Below are positions 36,701 to 43,878 of a stretch of DNA of 64,000 bases, in pieces. Source of the stretch: CP2-2F sp034432555 (GTDB lineage Bacteria > Chloroflexota > Anaerolineae > Aggregatilineales > UBA2796); assembly GCA_034432555.1 (NCBI GenBank), contig DAOUBW010000045.1, forward strand, positions 1 to 64,000. The letters are read 5' to 3'. Position 1 is the stretch's first letter. Every line of letters begins with the position of its first letter. The position numbers were made by a program, and so were the translations under genes. Under the pieces are notes generated by a model. It was not told the DNA's origin. It did not search any database and saw only the letters and a list, made by a program, of their open reading frames with translations.

Positions 36701-37245
36701 CTGAAGGTGCCGGCTTCCGTCACAACCGATGTTGGTGTGTAGCCAATGGCAAGCCACAGGCGCAGCAGCTTATCTTGATCAATACGCTGCCCAACCCGTA
36801 TGTGGCGTGCATTAGCGCGAAACTCACGTGGCGGCAAAGTGCGCTGCATCAGTGCGTGGGCGGAGGCGACCACAATCGGCGGCGTTCCACGCTCCGCGCC
36901 GATGGGCGGCATCAGCGCGCTCAGTGCTGACAAACGGCTGCGGATGCTGTTGCTTGCCCACGCACTGCGATCATAAAAGAGGGCGCTTGGCTCGGCAAAG
37001 CGCAGCGTTGGCACGTCGGGCAGCCAGACGGGTAACTGCTCGGTGAGTGTGTAGGCGCGCTCAACGACGCCGCTCAGCACCACGACGGGACGTTGTGCCG
37101 TGTGCGCGATGGCTGCCACCACAAACGGACGGGCTGCCCGCAAGATATGCTGATCAGGGATAGCACAGCCTGCCATGATCTGATCGATCAGGTGGCAAAA
37201 GGCGGCGCTCTCGCGCAGCGGCGCGATCAAGCCGTGTAAATGCAT
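33721..37245 (-). CDS. mfd: Transcription-repair coupling factor Mfd
   Basis: A 1174-residue Mfd of normal length. The N-terminal UvrB-like region includes EFRANARHIRVGQRID and SRRGGVLDIFPISAERPVRLELFGDEVESLR. The RNA-polymerase-interacting domain has NDYVVHIEYGIGRFLGLQ. Translocase motifs are RLICGDVGFGKTEVALRAAFKA (Walker A), LLIIDEEQRFGVTHKER (DEEQ), MTATPIPRTLYMSL and QLRGRVGRGAYRAYAYLF. Mfd removes stalled RNA polymerase and recruits UvrA. It lies 8 bases after pth, a common bacterial arrangement, and shares its promoter. Confidence 0.97.
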   Translation of the reverse strand: MHLHGLIAPLRESAAFCHLIDQIMAGCAIPDQHILRAARPFVVAAIAHTAQRPVVVLSGVVERAYTLTEQLPVWLPDVPTLRFAEPSALFYDRSAWASNSIRSRLSALSALMPPIGAERGTPPIVVASAHALMQRTLPPREFRANARHIRVGQRIDQDKLLRLWLAIGYTPTSVVTEAGTFSRRGGVLDIFPISAERPVRLELFGDEVESLRAFEPATQRSIEVLDRLIVTPAREVLPKFAAPAAEWLAAWFEAQPDPSDDAASARMDQADLASESAFPTLEFYLPYLYREPYSLLDFMPDDALLIVEDWAALEENIALLEAQAVDLRAEKERSGQLPPNYPLPYLPWEALREAIMARQPIRLGGSALESDPSAETGALGDLFAPDARYGGQLKPFLEALRDLYTGGGRPIVVSNQAQRLAELWAEQGRTERLTVVSGLETAPALAFVEGALAEGWQLRTDPPLHLLTDSEIFGWRRPEPRRHTVQRAISPEAHFADLQPNDYVVHIEYGIGRFLGLQKRTLDGSPREYLVVQYSGTDMLYVPIHQADRLSRYVGADDHAPQLTRLGSAEWHAQKEAARRAAEESAREMLELYAKRAAVNGYAFSPDTAWQAELEASFPFIETEDQLRALAEVKADMERPSPMDRLICGDVGFGKTEVALRAAFKAVMDGKQVAILVPTTVLAQQHYNTFSQRLTAFPVRVEMLSRFRTPREQSEILAATRRGDVDILIGTHRILQEDVIFRDLGLLIIDEEQRFGVTHKERFKRLRTEIDVLTMTATPIPRTLYMSLSGIRDVSMIQTAPSERLPVLTHVGQYDEKLVRQAILRELDRGGQVYFVHNRVATIQTVADHLRRLVPEARLAIGHGQMHEDALERVMISFANGEQDILLCTTIIESGLDIPNANTIILDRADTFGLAQLYQLRGRVGRGAYRAYAYLFYAPNAVLTTDARARLETISEHTDLGSGYSIAMRDLEIRGAGELLGSRQSGYISSVGFHLYTQMLSQAVARLKQAQPLPSLPLANADKAAIVIDLPLRAYVPTDFMAESAMRLQLYRRLADLHTPADIDEMRAELLDRFGTLPAELEDLLYQLRVKLLAQAANVLAIVVEASQIALKLPYLGEIDRAALQRYLENEVRVSRVAIWLPNDGEGKWRTRLLNVLQRLQPIKHGRVRATSTA

Positions 37246-37253
37246 CGTTCGCG

Positions 37254-37892
37254 TTATTCGCTCGTTGGCTCAGGTTTCGCTATCGGTGCTGTCGCGGTAG
37301 CGTTGCGCGCTGCCTCTTCAGCCGTGCCGTTGTGGCGCGTCATGGCAGTTTCAATGCCGAATTGCAGCCACGTTTCGGCGGCACGCACTGCCCGATCTAA
37401 GGTCTCGATCACCAAAATTTGCTCATCGGTGGCAAACGGTTGCAGCACATAGGTAGCCGCATCCATGCGCCCCGGCGGACGCCCAATTCCAAAGCGCAGC
37501 CGCGCAAGGTTTTGCGTGCCAAGCTGCCCTAAGATGCTTTTCATGCCATTCTGACCGCCCGCACTGCCGTTCGGACGCAGGCGCAGCGTGCCAAGCGGAA
37601 TATCCAAATCATCAAGGATGATCAACACATTCGCCAGCGGAATATTGTAGAAGCTAACCAACGGACGCACTGACTCGCCGCTCAGATTCATGTAGGTTTG
37701 CGGCTTGGCGATCAGCACGCGCCGTTCGGCAATGCTGCCTTCTGCCAAAAGTGCCTTTGCCTGTTTTTTGGCAAAGCTCAGCCCGTGTTTGGCAGCCAAT
37801 GCCTCTGCCACACGAAAACCGATGTTGTGGCGCGTCTTCTCATAGTCCCTGCCTGGATTGCCAAGCCCAACAATCAGAAAGCGATCCGTCAT
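37254..37892 (-). CDS. pth: Peptidyl-tRNA hydrolase
   Basis: A 212-residue Pth. Signature elements are FLIVGLGNPGRDYEKTRHNIG (catalytic His near residue 22), KPQTYMNLSGESVRPLV, LIILDDLDIPLGTLRLR with the conserved Asp, and GGQNGMKSILGQLG with FGIGRPPG. It recycles peptidyl-tRNAs released prematurely from ribosomes. A C-terminal extension of about 20 residues (AIAKPEPTSE) is beyond the usual end. It is first gene of a pth-mfd operon whose promoter contains TATAAT. Confidence 0.96.
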   Translation of the reverse strand: MTDRFLIVGLGNPGRDYEKTRHNIGFRVAEALAAKHGLSFAKKQAKALLAEGSIAERRVLIAKPQTYMNLSGESVRPLVSFYNIPLANVLIILDDLDIPLGTLRLRPNGSAGGQNGMKSILGQLGTQNLARLRFGIGRPPGRMDAATYVLQPFATDEQILVIETLDRAVRAAETWLQFGIETAMTRHNGTAEEAARNATATAPIAKPEPTSE

Positions 37893-37940
37893 AGCTGCCT
37901 GTGCCTCTGTTCATCCCACCGATGAAAAAACAACCTATAA

Positions 37941-37969
37941 ATTATAGCACACAACGAACGTATTTGAGC
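37941..37969 (-). promoter_or_regulatory. pth-mfd promoter with a lexA-like element
   Basis: On the minus strand TATAAT (37946-37941) is preceded by a 17-base spacer containing ATACGTTCG (37963-37955); the -35 position reads GCTCAA, a poor match. The same ATACGTTCG 9-mer occurs in the lexA operator region. Confidence 0.5.
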
Positions 37970-38029
37970 GGCTAGCTTGTGGATAAAGTCTGAATGGTGG
38001 CACGAGCAATTGCAGGTGAACAGAATTGA

Positions 38030-38069
38030 GTCCGCCCCTACGCAACGCAATCTTTACGCAGGGGTGGAC
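38030..38069 (-). terminator. Long hairpin between phoU and pth
   Basis: GTCCGCCCCTACG (38030-38042) pairs with CGCAGGGGTGGAC (38057-38069) over 13 positions with one wobble and one mismatch. A second small hairpin GCTGGT-GA-ACCAGC is at 38077-38090, right after the phoU stop. Together they could end phoU transcripts, but there is no T-run. A dispersed repeat unit is an alternative. Confidence 0.45.
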
Positions 38070-38096
38070 TGGTAGGGCTGGTGAACCAGCATGACG

Positions 38097-38771
38097 CTAA
38101 AGGGCTGTGCTTGAGCGTGGCTCGAACAGCACGCCGGTGGCGGTGTAAATAATGCGCTCGCAGATGTTTGAAGTGCGGTCGGCGAAGCGCTCAATATCAT
38201 GCGAGACCCACAAGAGCATGGTTGCAAATTCCACTGTTGCTGGGTTCTCGGTCATGGTCTTGATCAGATACTCATAGACGCGGTTATGCAGGGCGTCTAC
38301 CTCATCATCACGGCGCACAACTTGCCGTGCAAGGTCGGCGTCACACTTTTCAAAGGCGATCATCGCCTGATTCAGATTTTCAGCGGCAAGGCGTGCCATA
38401 TCGTTAAACAATGGGATATGCACCACTGCCTGCAATGGCTCAGTCCGCAGCGCGATGCGCGCCACACCAGCGGCGTGATCGCCCATGCGCTCTAGGTTGG
38501 TGGCAATGCTCACGGCTGCCACAATGCGGCGCAGATCGCCCGCGTTGGGCTGTTGCAGCGCCAAAAGCGTGTAGCACTGCTCCTCAATCTCATAGCGCAA
38601 GCGGTTAATGGTAGCATCAAATTCATCAATGCGGCGTGCCGTCTGAAAATCGCGTGTTTGCAGCGCACGAACTGCTTCCACCAACTGTGTTTCGACCAAT
38701 TCTGCCAAGCGCAGCAGGTCGTTGCTTAGAACCTTCAATTGCCGATCAAATGCCGAACGCAGCGCTACCAT
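38097..38771 (-). CDS. phoU: Phosphate-signalling regulator PhoU
   Basis: A 224-residue, all-helical protein with two PhoU repeats. The metal-binding-type motifs are RIDEFDATINRLRYEIEEQ, ATNLERMGDHAAGVARIAL in the first repeat, and DDEVDALHNRVYEYLIKTM with SHDIERFADRTSNICERIIY in the second. PhoU restrains the Pst transporter and the PhoR kinase when phosphate is plentiful. No pst or phoR gene is beside it, so it is detached from its usual operon in this window. GGAGG lies before the ATG. Confidence 0.93.
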   Translation of the reverse strand: MVALRSAFDRQLKVLSNDLLRLAELVETQLVEAVRALQTRDFQTARRIDEFDATINRLRYEIEEQCYTLLALQQPNAGDLRRIVAAVSIATNLERMGDHAAGVARIALRTEPLQAVVHIPLFNDMARLAAENLNQAMIAFEKCDADLARQVVRRDDEVDALHNRVYEYLIKTMTENPATVEFATMLLWVSHDIERFADRTSNICERIIYTATGVLFEPRSSTAL

Positions 38772-38995
38772 TGTCCACCTCCTCTTAGTTGTTACGTTAG
38801 CTACAAACTATGCACGCGGCTGCGGGTCTTAAAAGGCACAACCTGCGTGTGGTCACCACGTTCTTATTCAGTGATGCCTTATAGTTTAACATACTCTTAA
38901 AGATTTTTGAAGTGATAAATGTCCAACAATTCCATGAAATTTGCGTGAAAAGCAGGGCAGAAAGTCACAAATTTATGACTGGCTGCCCTGAGTGC

Positions 38996-40348
38996 CTAGA
39001 ACAAGCGCGTGATCTCGAAAATCTCCTGTACATGAGCGTTGAAGGTTGGCTCGTTTTGCGTAGGTAGCTCAAAAAGTTTCACCATATAGCGCATTTGCGG
39101 CACAATCTGCTCAACGCTGATGCCATATGCCGCTTCAAAATCGCGCACGGGCTTTTTGCCTTCCAAAAGCCCCTGAATTGCGTCGGAGGCAGCACGCCCA
39201 AGCCGCATATAGAGCTGGAAGATCGTCGGGAAGTATTCGGCGATCAGCAGCAGACGGATGGCATTTGGCATGTGCATATCAGACTGGCGGCGCTGAAGGT
39301 AGATCAGGTAGCGGTTTAAGATGCGCTTGATGCGGCGTGGATTGTTAAACTTGCTCTCTGCCAGCACGATGCTTAGCGCATCAAACTCTCGCTTGTAGTC
39401 TGTCTGACCCACCAACACAAACCGCTGTTTCTGAACGAAGTGATCCATCGTCTTCTTATCGAGGTCAATCTCTGGCACGTAGAAGGCGTAGTTCAAGATT
39501 TTTTCCAGATATTCACGCCCATCAATGCCCTCACCGCCATACTTGCGCCGAATCGCCTGATAGACGACGCGCCCATTGACCGCTAACACAAAGATGCAGT
39601 TCGGCACGCTCAGATGATGCTTGATGCTCTCCAAGATGCTGATAGTCGTATCCGGCAGGCAGCGGTCAAGGTCATCCACCAAGATCAGGAAGCGCACGCG
39701 CTCAGCATCGGCTTCGCCGACTAGCTCTTTGGCATAGGTCTGGAGCAGTGCTTGAAATGCCTCTGCAAACCTGCCGACGCTATCCGCCCAATCGCTGAGG
39801 ACGGCTGCCAGTGCGCCATCATTGGCGGCTTTCTTCTGATCCTCACGCACCTGTTTTAGCGAGTCCTCAAGCGTCTTCAGGTCTACGGCACCGCCCGTCA
39901 ACGTCTTTAAGAGCGCCTTCAAGCCAACCTGACCAAGCGCCAAAACGCTGGTGGCAACCACCGTCTGGAAAGCCGCTTGAATGTTGCCCTGCTTTTCCTG
40001 TGGCACATCGCGTTCATACTGCTTTTTAATCACGTGCAGCAGCGGATAGACGATGTTCGCCTCGTTCTCATACTTCCAAGCATCAAACCAGATCGGTACG
40101 AAAATCTCTCGGCTGTCAGGCAGGCGCGTAACCTCACGCTTACCTTCAGTGGCGCGGAAGCGCGCTTCCAGCAGGCGCAGCACGGACGTTTTGCCTGTTC
40201 CCCAGTCGCCCAGCACGCCGTAGACAAAAGGCGTCTGCGTGCCGCGCACTGCCCGTTCAATCAGGTCTACAAAGCCCTTGAAGCCGAACAGATCGTGATC
40301 GGCATGTTCAATAGGTGCATCGGCAATAAAGCGCATAGCAGTTCCCAT
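38996..40348 (-). CDS. KAP-family P-loop NTPase
   Basis: About 450 residues. The Walker A motif is GVLGDWGTGKTS near residues 45-55, followed by PIWFDAWKYENE, the KAP hallmark (W-x-A-W-x-Y). Walker B is LILVDDLDRCLPDT near 245, with LSVPNCIFVLAVNG after it. The helical insert between Walker A and B (ALGQVGLKALLKTL) is short and only weakly hydrophobic, so a membrane anchor is doubtful. KAP ATPases include phage-exclusion PifA and eukaryotic Kidins220. I use the ATG at 40348, which overlaps the MOSC stop by one base, over a longer frame to 40423 that runs into MOSC. Confidence 0.85.
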   Translation of the reverse strand: MGTAMRFIADAPIEHADHDLFGFKGFVDLIERAVRGTQTPFVYGVLGDWGTGKTSVLRLLEARFRATEGKREVTRLPDSREIFVPIWFDAWKYENEANIVYPLLHVIKKQYERDVPQEKQGNIQAAFQTVVATSVLALGQVGLKALLKTLTGGAVDLKTLEDSLKQVREDQKKAANDGALAAVLSDWADSVGRFAEAFQALLQTYAKELVGEADAERVRFLILVDDLDRCLPDTTISILESIKHHLSVPNCIFVLAVNGRVVYQAIRRKYGGEGIDGREYLEKILNYAFYVPEIDLDKKTMDHFVQKQRFVLVGQTDYKREFDALSIVLAESKFNNPRRIKRILNRYLIYLQRRQSDMHMPNAIRLLLIAEYFPTIFQLYMRLGRAASDAIQGLLEGKKPVRDFEAAYGISVEQIVPQMRYMVKLFELPTQNEPTFNAHVQEIFEITRLF

Positions 40349-40818
40349 CAGACAGACTCCGTTTGCGGCACAAGGGTAACCGCATCGCCCACCCGAATTA
40401 GACCGCCGCGCACGACGCGGCACATAAAGCCAACGCGCCCTTCCACAGCCTGCGGCATACGGCTATCCAGCTCGGTAAGCTGTTCGCAAGGCTCGCGCAG
40501 CGCCAGCAGGGCGATGACTGCCTCGTCGCCAATTTGCAGATGTGCGCCTTGTGGCAACCTCCGCAGGTCAACGCCGCTGAGGATCAGGTTTTCGCCTAAG
40601 ACGCCCACACCCATCGGATAGCCTTCGGCGGCAAGTTCTGCCAGTGTAATCTCATCCATCACGTTCAGGTTGCGGCGCGGATGCCCACCTTTGCGATCCC
40701 CTTCAATGCCGTAGCCCTCGACAAGGCGCGCCTCGTCAAGTGGCAAGCGCTGGTAGCCACGCGCAACCTGTGGGGCGTTCTTCGGCTTATAGACAATGCT
40801 CTTCAGCGTTCCGAGCAT
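40348..40818 (-). CDS. MOSC-domain protein
   Basis: A 156-residue MOSC (molybdenum-cofactor sulfurase C-terminal) protein: GYGIEGDRKGGHPRRNLNVMD, GENLILSGVDLRRLPQGAHLQIG, and ALREPCEQL with the conserved Cys. Such stand-alone proteins are thought to handle sulfur or bind molybdenum cofactor; the precise role is unknown. The start at 40818 has AAAGGAG upstream at good spacing. A longer frame from 41019 is rejected for that reason. It is first of a two-gene operon with the KAP NTPase. Confidence 0.88.
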   Translation of the reverse strand: MLGTLKSIVYKPKNAPQVARGYQRLPLDEARLVEGYGIEGDRKGGHPRRNLNVMDEITLAELAAEGYPMGVGVLGENLILSGVDLRRLPQGAHLQIGDEAVIALLALREPCEQLTELDSRMPQAVEGRVGFMCRVVRGGLIRVGDAVTLVPQTESV

Positions 40819-40826
40819 AGGGCAAA

Positions 40827-40833
40827 CTCCTTT
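40827..40833 (-). promoter_or_regulatory. Ribosome-binding site deciding the MOSC gene start
   Basis: AAAGGAG on the minus strand, 8 bases before the ATG at 40818-40816. Confidence 0.65.
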
Positions 40834-41067
40834 CGCTGGGCAGGGTGGATAGAAACGATTGTAACACAGGCAACGCGGAAAGAATGCAGGCAGTTTAGTG
40901 GCGTGCCAAAAGGTCGAACAGTCGCTTATGACTGGGCATCTGCCTACGAAAGGTGGTGATCCATAAAATGTCACTTGGAGCATTCCCCGAATCTTGAGGG
41001 CTTGCTCACCTGCCAGCAACCGATCACAATGTGATCAATCTCGAATGCCTGAAAGGTCGTCTTGCCC

Positions 41068-42603
41068 ATGTCTAACAGCAATCCGTTCGTGAACGCCCTG
41101 CTCACCGATTTTTACCAACTCACTATGCTTTCCGCCTACTACCAAAGCGGGCAGCATCGGCAGCAAGTTGCCTTTGAATATTTCTACCGCAGCGCGCCGT
41201 TCGGCGGCTTGTATACAATCTTCGTCGGCTTGCACGATGTGATCCACTACTTGCAGACATTCGCCTTCAGCGAGGAACACATCGCTTACCTACGTTCCCT
41301 AAACACTTTTAGCGAGGATTTCCTAGCCCACCTGAGCAATCTGCGCTTCACAGGCAGCCTTGAGGCAGTCCGTGAGGGTGAGGTGCTGCTGCCGGGCGTG
41401 TACGGGCTGCGTGTGACAGCTGCCCTTGAAGAGGCGCAGATCATTGAATCGGCGTTGCTGGCGCTGGTCAACTTTCCAACCCTGATCGCTACCAAGGCAG
41501 CACACATAAAGTTCAATGCCGAAGAAAAGAACGTGCTGGAGTTCGGCTTGCGGCGCGCACAAGGCGCTGATGGTGCGTTGACTGCCTCACGGGCAGCCTA
41601 TATCGGCGGCGCGGACGCCACCAGCAATGTGCTGGCAGGCTTTCAATACGGCATCCCAGTGGCAGGCACACACGCGCACAGCTATGTAATGTTCTTTCCG
41701 GATGAGTTGAGCGCCTTCGAGCGCTACGCACAAGTCTTTCCGAAGGCAGCGCTCTTTTTGGTGGATACGTACGATGTCTATCACGGCTTGCAGAACGCGA
41801 TCCGTGTGGCGCACGAAATGCAGGCGAACGGTAATCAGGCACGCGGTGTCCGCATAGACTCCGGCGATCTGGTCTATTGGGCGATTGTGGCGCATGTGCT
41901 GTTCGAGCGCGCCAACCTGCCCGAAATGCGAATTGTGCTGAGCAACGATCTGAATGAGCGCAACATTGCCCTGATTCATAACGAAATTCGGCGCAGCGTG
42001 CGCGATGAGGGCTACCTGCGCGAGATCAGCCTACAGGTCGGCACGGAAGTTGGCAAAATCTCGGCAGAGGCAGTCATTGATCGGCTGGTCTTTGGCGTTG
42101 GCACGGATTTAATCACCGGTGGCAGCCAGTCCTCGCTCGGTGGCGTCTACAAACTGGTTGCCGTGCAAGAAGTAGACGGCATATGGCAGCCGCGTGTCAA
42201 ACTCTCGGCACAGCCAGAGAAGATGACTAATCCCGGCATCAAGCAGGTTGTGCGCCTGCTGCGGAACGGCTTCGTGGTGGCGGATATTATCGCATTGCCT
42301 GATGAAGTTATCACGCCTGATCAGCCCTTTGTCGGCATTAACCCTGCCAATCCGAGCCAGCAAACGATCTACCGCGAGTTTGATGAGGTGCAAAAGCTGC
42401 ACCTGCCAATCTTCGAGCAGGGCAAGCTGGTCTATACGCCGCCAAGCCTGCCTGAGGTGAAAGCCTATGCCAAGCAGCGCGCACGCACCATCCGTCTCGA
42501 AAGCCGCCGCTTGGAAAATCCGCACACCTTGAAAGTAAGCCTAACCGAACGCTATTTCGCCTACAAGCAGGCAGTTATCACCCAAACAGCTAAACAGCCT
42601 TAG
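41068..42603 (+). CDS. pncB: Nicotinate phosphoribosyltransferase
   Basis: A 511-residue NAPRTase: NALLTDFYQLTMLSAYYQSG at the N-terminus, RSAPFGGLYTIFVGL, EFGLRRAQGADGALTASRA with the phosphorylated-His region shifted (family pattern GTHAHSYVMFF near 205), VRIDSGDLVYWA, and FGVGTDLITGGSQSSLGGVYKLV as PRPP-binding loop. It converts nicotinate, PRPP and ATP to nicotinate mononucleotide for NAD salvage. The ATG at 41068 follows GAAAGG; a TTG two codons earlier is less likely. Its TAG overlaps the convergent hemW stop. Confidence 0.93.
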   Translation: MSNSNPFVNALLTDFYQLTMLSAYYQSGQHRQQVAFEYFYRSAPFGGLYTIFVGLHDVIHYLQTFAFSEEHIAYLRSLNTFSEDFLAHLSNLRFTGSLEAVREGEVLLPGVYGLRVTAALEEAQIIESALLALVNFPTLIATKAAHIKFNAEEKNVLEFGLRRAQGADGALTASRAAYIGGADATSNVLAGFQYGIPVAGTHAHSYVMFFPDELSAFERYAQVFPKAALFLVDTYDVYHGLQNAIRVAHEMQANGNQARGVRIDSGDLVYWAIVAHVLFERANLPEMRIVLSNDLNERNIALIHNEIRRSVRDEGYLREISLQVGTEVGKISAEAVIDRLVFGVGTDLITGGSQSSLGGVYKLVAVQEVDGIWQPRVKLSAQPEKMTNPGIKQVVRLLRNGFVVADIIALPDEVITPDQPFVGINPANPSQQTIYREFDEVQKLHLPIFEQGKLVYTPPSLPEVKAYAKQRARTIRLESRRLENPHTLKVSLTERYFAYKQAVITQTAKQP

Positions 42604-43775
42604 AAAAGCGCGGCGAAGACGCGGTTCGAGATCAGGCGCGCCGCGTCCGTCAGCCGCCATACGTCGCCTTCTTGATGCAACAAGCCCTGATCGCGCAGCG
42701 TGGCGAACGGTCTGCCGAATTGCGCTAACAGCGAGACGCCAAAGCGCGCCTGAAAGTCGGAATCGCGCACGCCCTGCCGCACAAGCCGCAAACCTGTAAA
42801 GAGATGCTCTAGCATAGCGGTCTGCGCGTCAATATGTTCGTGTGCTTCCACCGCCGCCGTGAATGGGAAGGGCAACGGTGCGCTTTGCCCGCCTGCCCTC
42901 GCAATATACTGCGGAATAGGGCGCACGGTCGAATAACGAATGCCGTTCGCATAACCGTGCGCGCCGGCGCCAACGCCAAGATAGGGCAAGTTGTGCCAGT
43001 ATTGCAGGTTGTGGCGGCATTCTTTGCCGGGGTGCGCCCAATTGCTGATCTCATACTGAAATAGACCGTGCTGTGCGGCAAGCTCATCCGCCGCCTCATA
43101 CATCTCGGCGGCAAGGTCATCATCGGGCAAGGGCAGGCGTCCACGCCCTACATCCCGAGTCATCGGCGTGCCGCTTTCCAGCTCAAGGGCATACATCGAG
43201 AGGTGCTGTGGCTGCAAGGCAAGTGCCGCCTGCACGCTCTCTAACCACATGGCAAGCGTCTGATAGGGTAGCGCGAAGATCAGGTCGAGGCTGAGGTTCT
43301 CAAAGCCCGCCGCACGCGCTGCGCGCACGGTGCGCGGCACTGCCTCCACATCATGATCGCGTGCCATCAGGCGCAGTTCGCCGCTGTGTGTGGATTGCAT
43401 ACCGATGCTGAGCCGATTCACGCCAAGGGCGCGCACCTGCTCAAAATAATCGCCCGTGACGCTGATTGGGTTCACCTCTAGCGTTATCTCGGCATCCGGC
43501 AGCACCTCGAAAGCAGTGCGGCAGGTTGCAAGAATGTTAGCAATCTGTGATGGGCTGAGCAGGCTAGGTGTGCCGCCACCAAAAAAGAGGGTGTGCAAGG
43601 GCTGTTGCACCGCGCTGCCAAGCCAGTACAGCTCGTTACGGAGCGCAGCGACATAAGCAGGCATCTGAGCCTCGGCGTTGGTGTAGGTGTTAAAAGCGCA
43701 ATAGGTACAGCGTGTGCCGCAAAATGGCACATGTAGGTAGAGCGAAAGTGGTGCTGTGTGTGAATTATCTAACAT
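42600..43775 (-). CDS. hemW: Radical SAM heme chaperone HemW-like protein
   Basis: About 391 residues. The radical SAM cluster motif is HVPFCGTRCTYCAFNTY (CxxxCxxC) near residue 15, with LFFGGGTPSLLSPSQI next, LEVNPISVTGDYF, and NRLSIGMQS. The C-terminal HemW-type domain includes NWAHPGKECRHNLQYW and GVGAGAHGYANG. HemW binds heme and delivers it to proteins; coproporphyrinogen dehydrogenase HemN usually has a different C-terminus. The start could be 43775, 43811 or 43817; no clear ribosome-binding site favours one, and the longer two would overlap the divergent promoter. Confidence 0.88.
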   Translation of the reverse strand: MLDNSHTAPLSLYLHVPFCGTRCTYCAFNTYTNAEAQMPAYVAALRNELYWLGSAVQQPLHTLFFGGGTPSLLSPSQIANILATCRTAFEVLPDAEITLEVNPISVTGDYFEQVRALGVNRLSIGMQSTHSGELRLMARDHDVEAVPRTVRAARAAGFENLSLDLIFALPYQTLAMWLESVQAALALQPQHLSMYALELESGTPMTRDVGRGRLPLPDDDLAAEMYEAADELAAQHGLFQYEISNWAHPGKECRHNLQYWHNLPYLGVGAGAHGYANGIRYSTVRPIPQYIARAGGQSAPLPFPFTAAVEAHEHIDAQTAMLEHLFTGLRLVRQGVRDSDFQARFGVSLLAQFGRPFATLRDQGLLHQEGDVWRLTDAARLISNRVFAALF

Positions 43776-43789
43776 CCGAATCGCGTAAA

Positions 43790-43818
43790 TTGCATATGAC
43801 CCTAGCCTCATGTACAAT
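43790..43818 (+). promoter_or_regulatory. Promoter of the kinase-phosphatase-FHA operon
   Basis: TTGCAT (43790-43795) and TACAAT (43813-43818), spacer 17, about 60 bases before the kinase ATG. It lies in the short divergent space next to hemW. Confidence 0.7.
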
Positions 43819-43878
43819 ATCTTAGCATGGCAACTTGCAATTTCCCTATCCTATTCTAGCGTGATGGTGTGATGAGCT

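Noticed and set aside
38030..38090. Insertion sequence or MITE between phoU and pth
   Set aside because: There is no transposase, target duplication or second copy in the window, so it is listed only as a hairpin.
40819..41067. Possible small gene between the MOSC and pncB genes
   Set aside because: Open frames in this 250-base gap lack ribosome-binding sites and protein-like composition; I see nothing in it beyond the two ribosome-binding regions.
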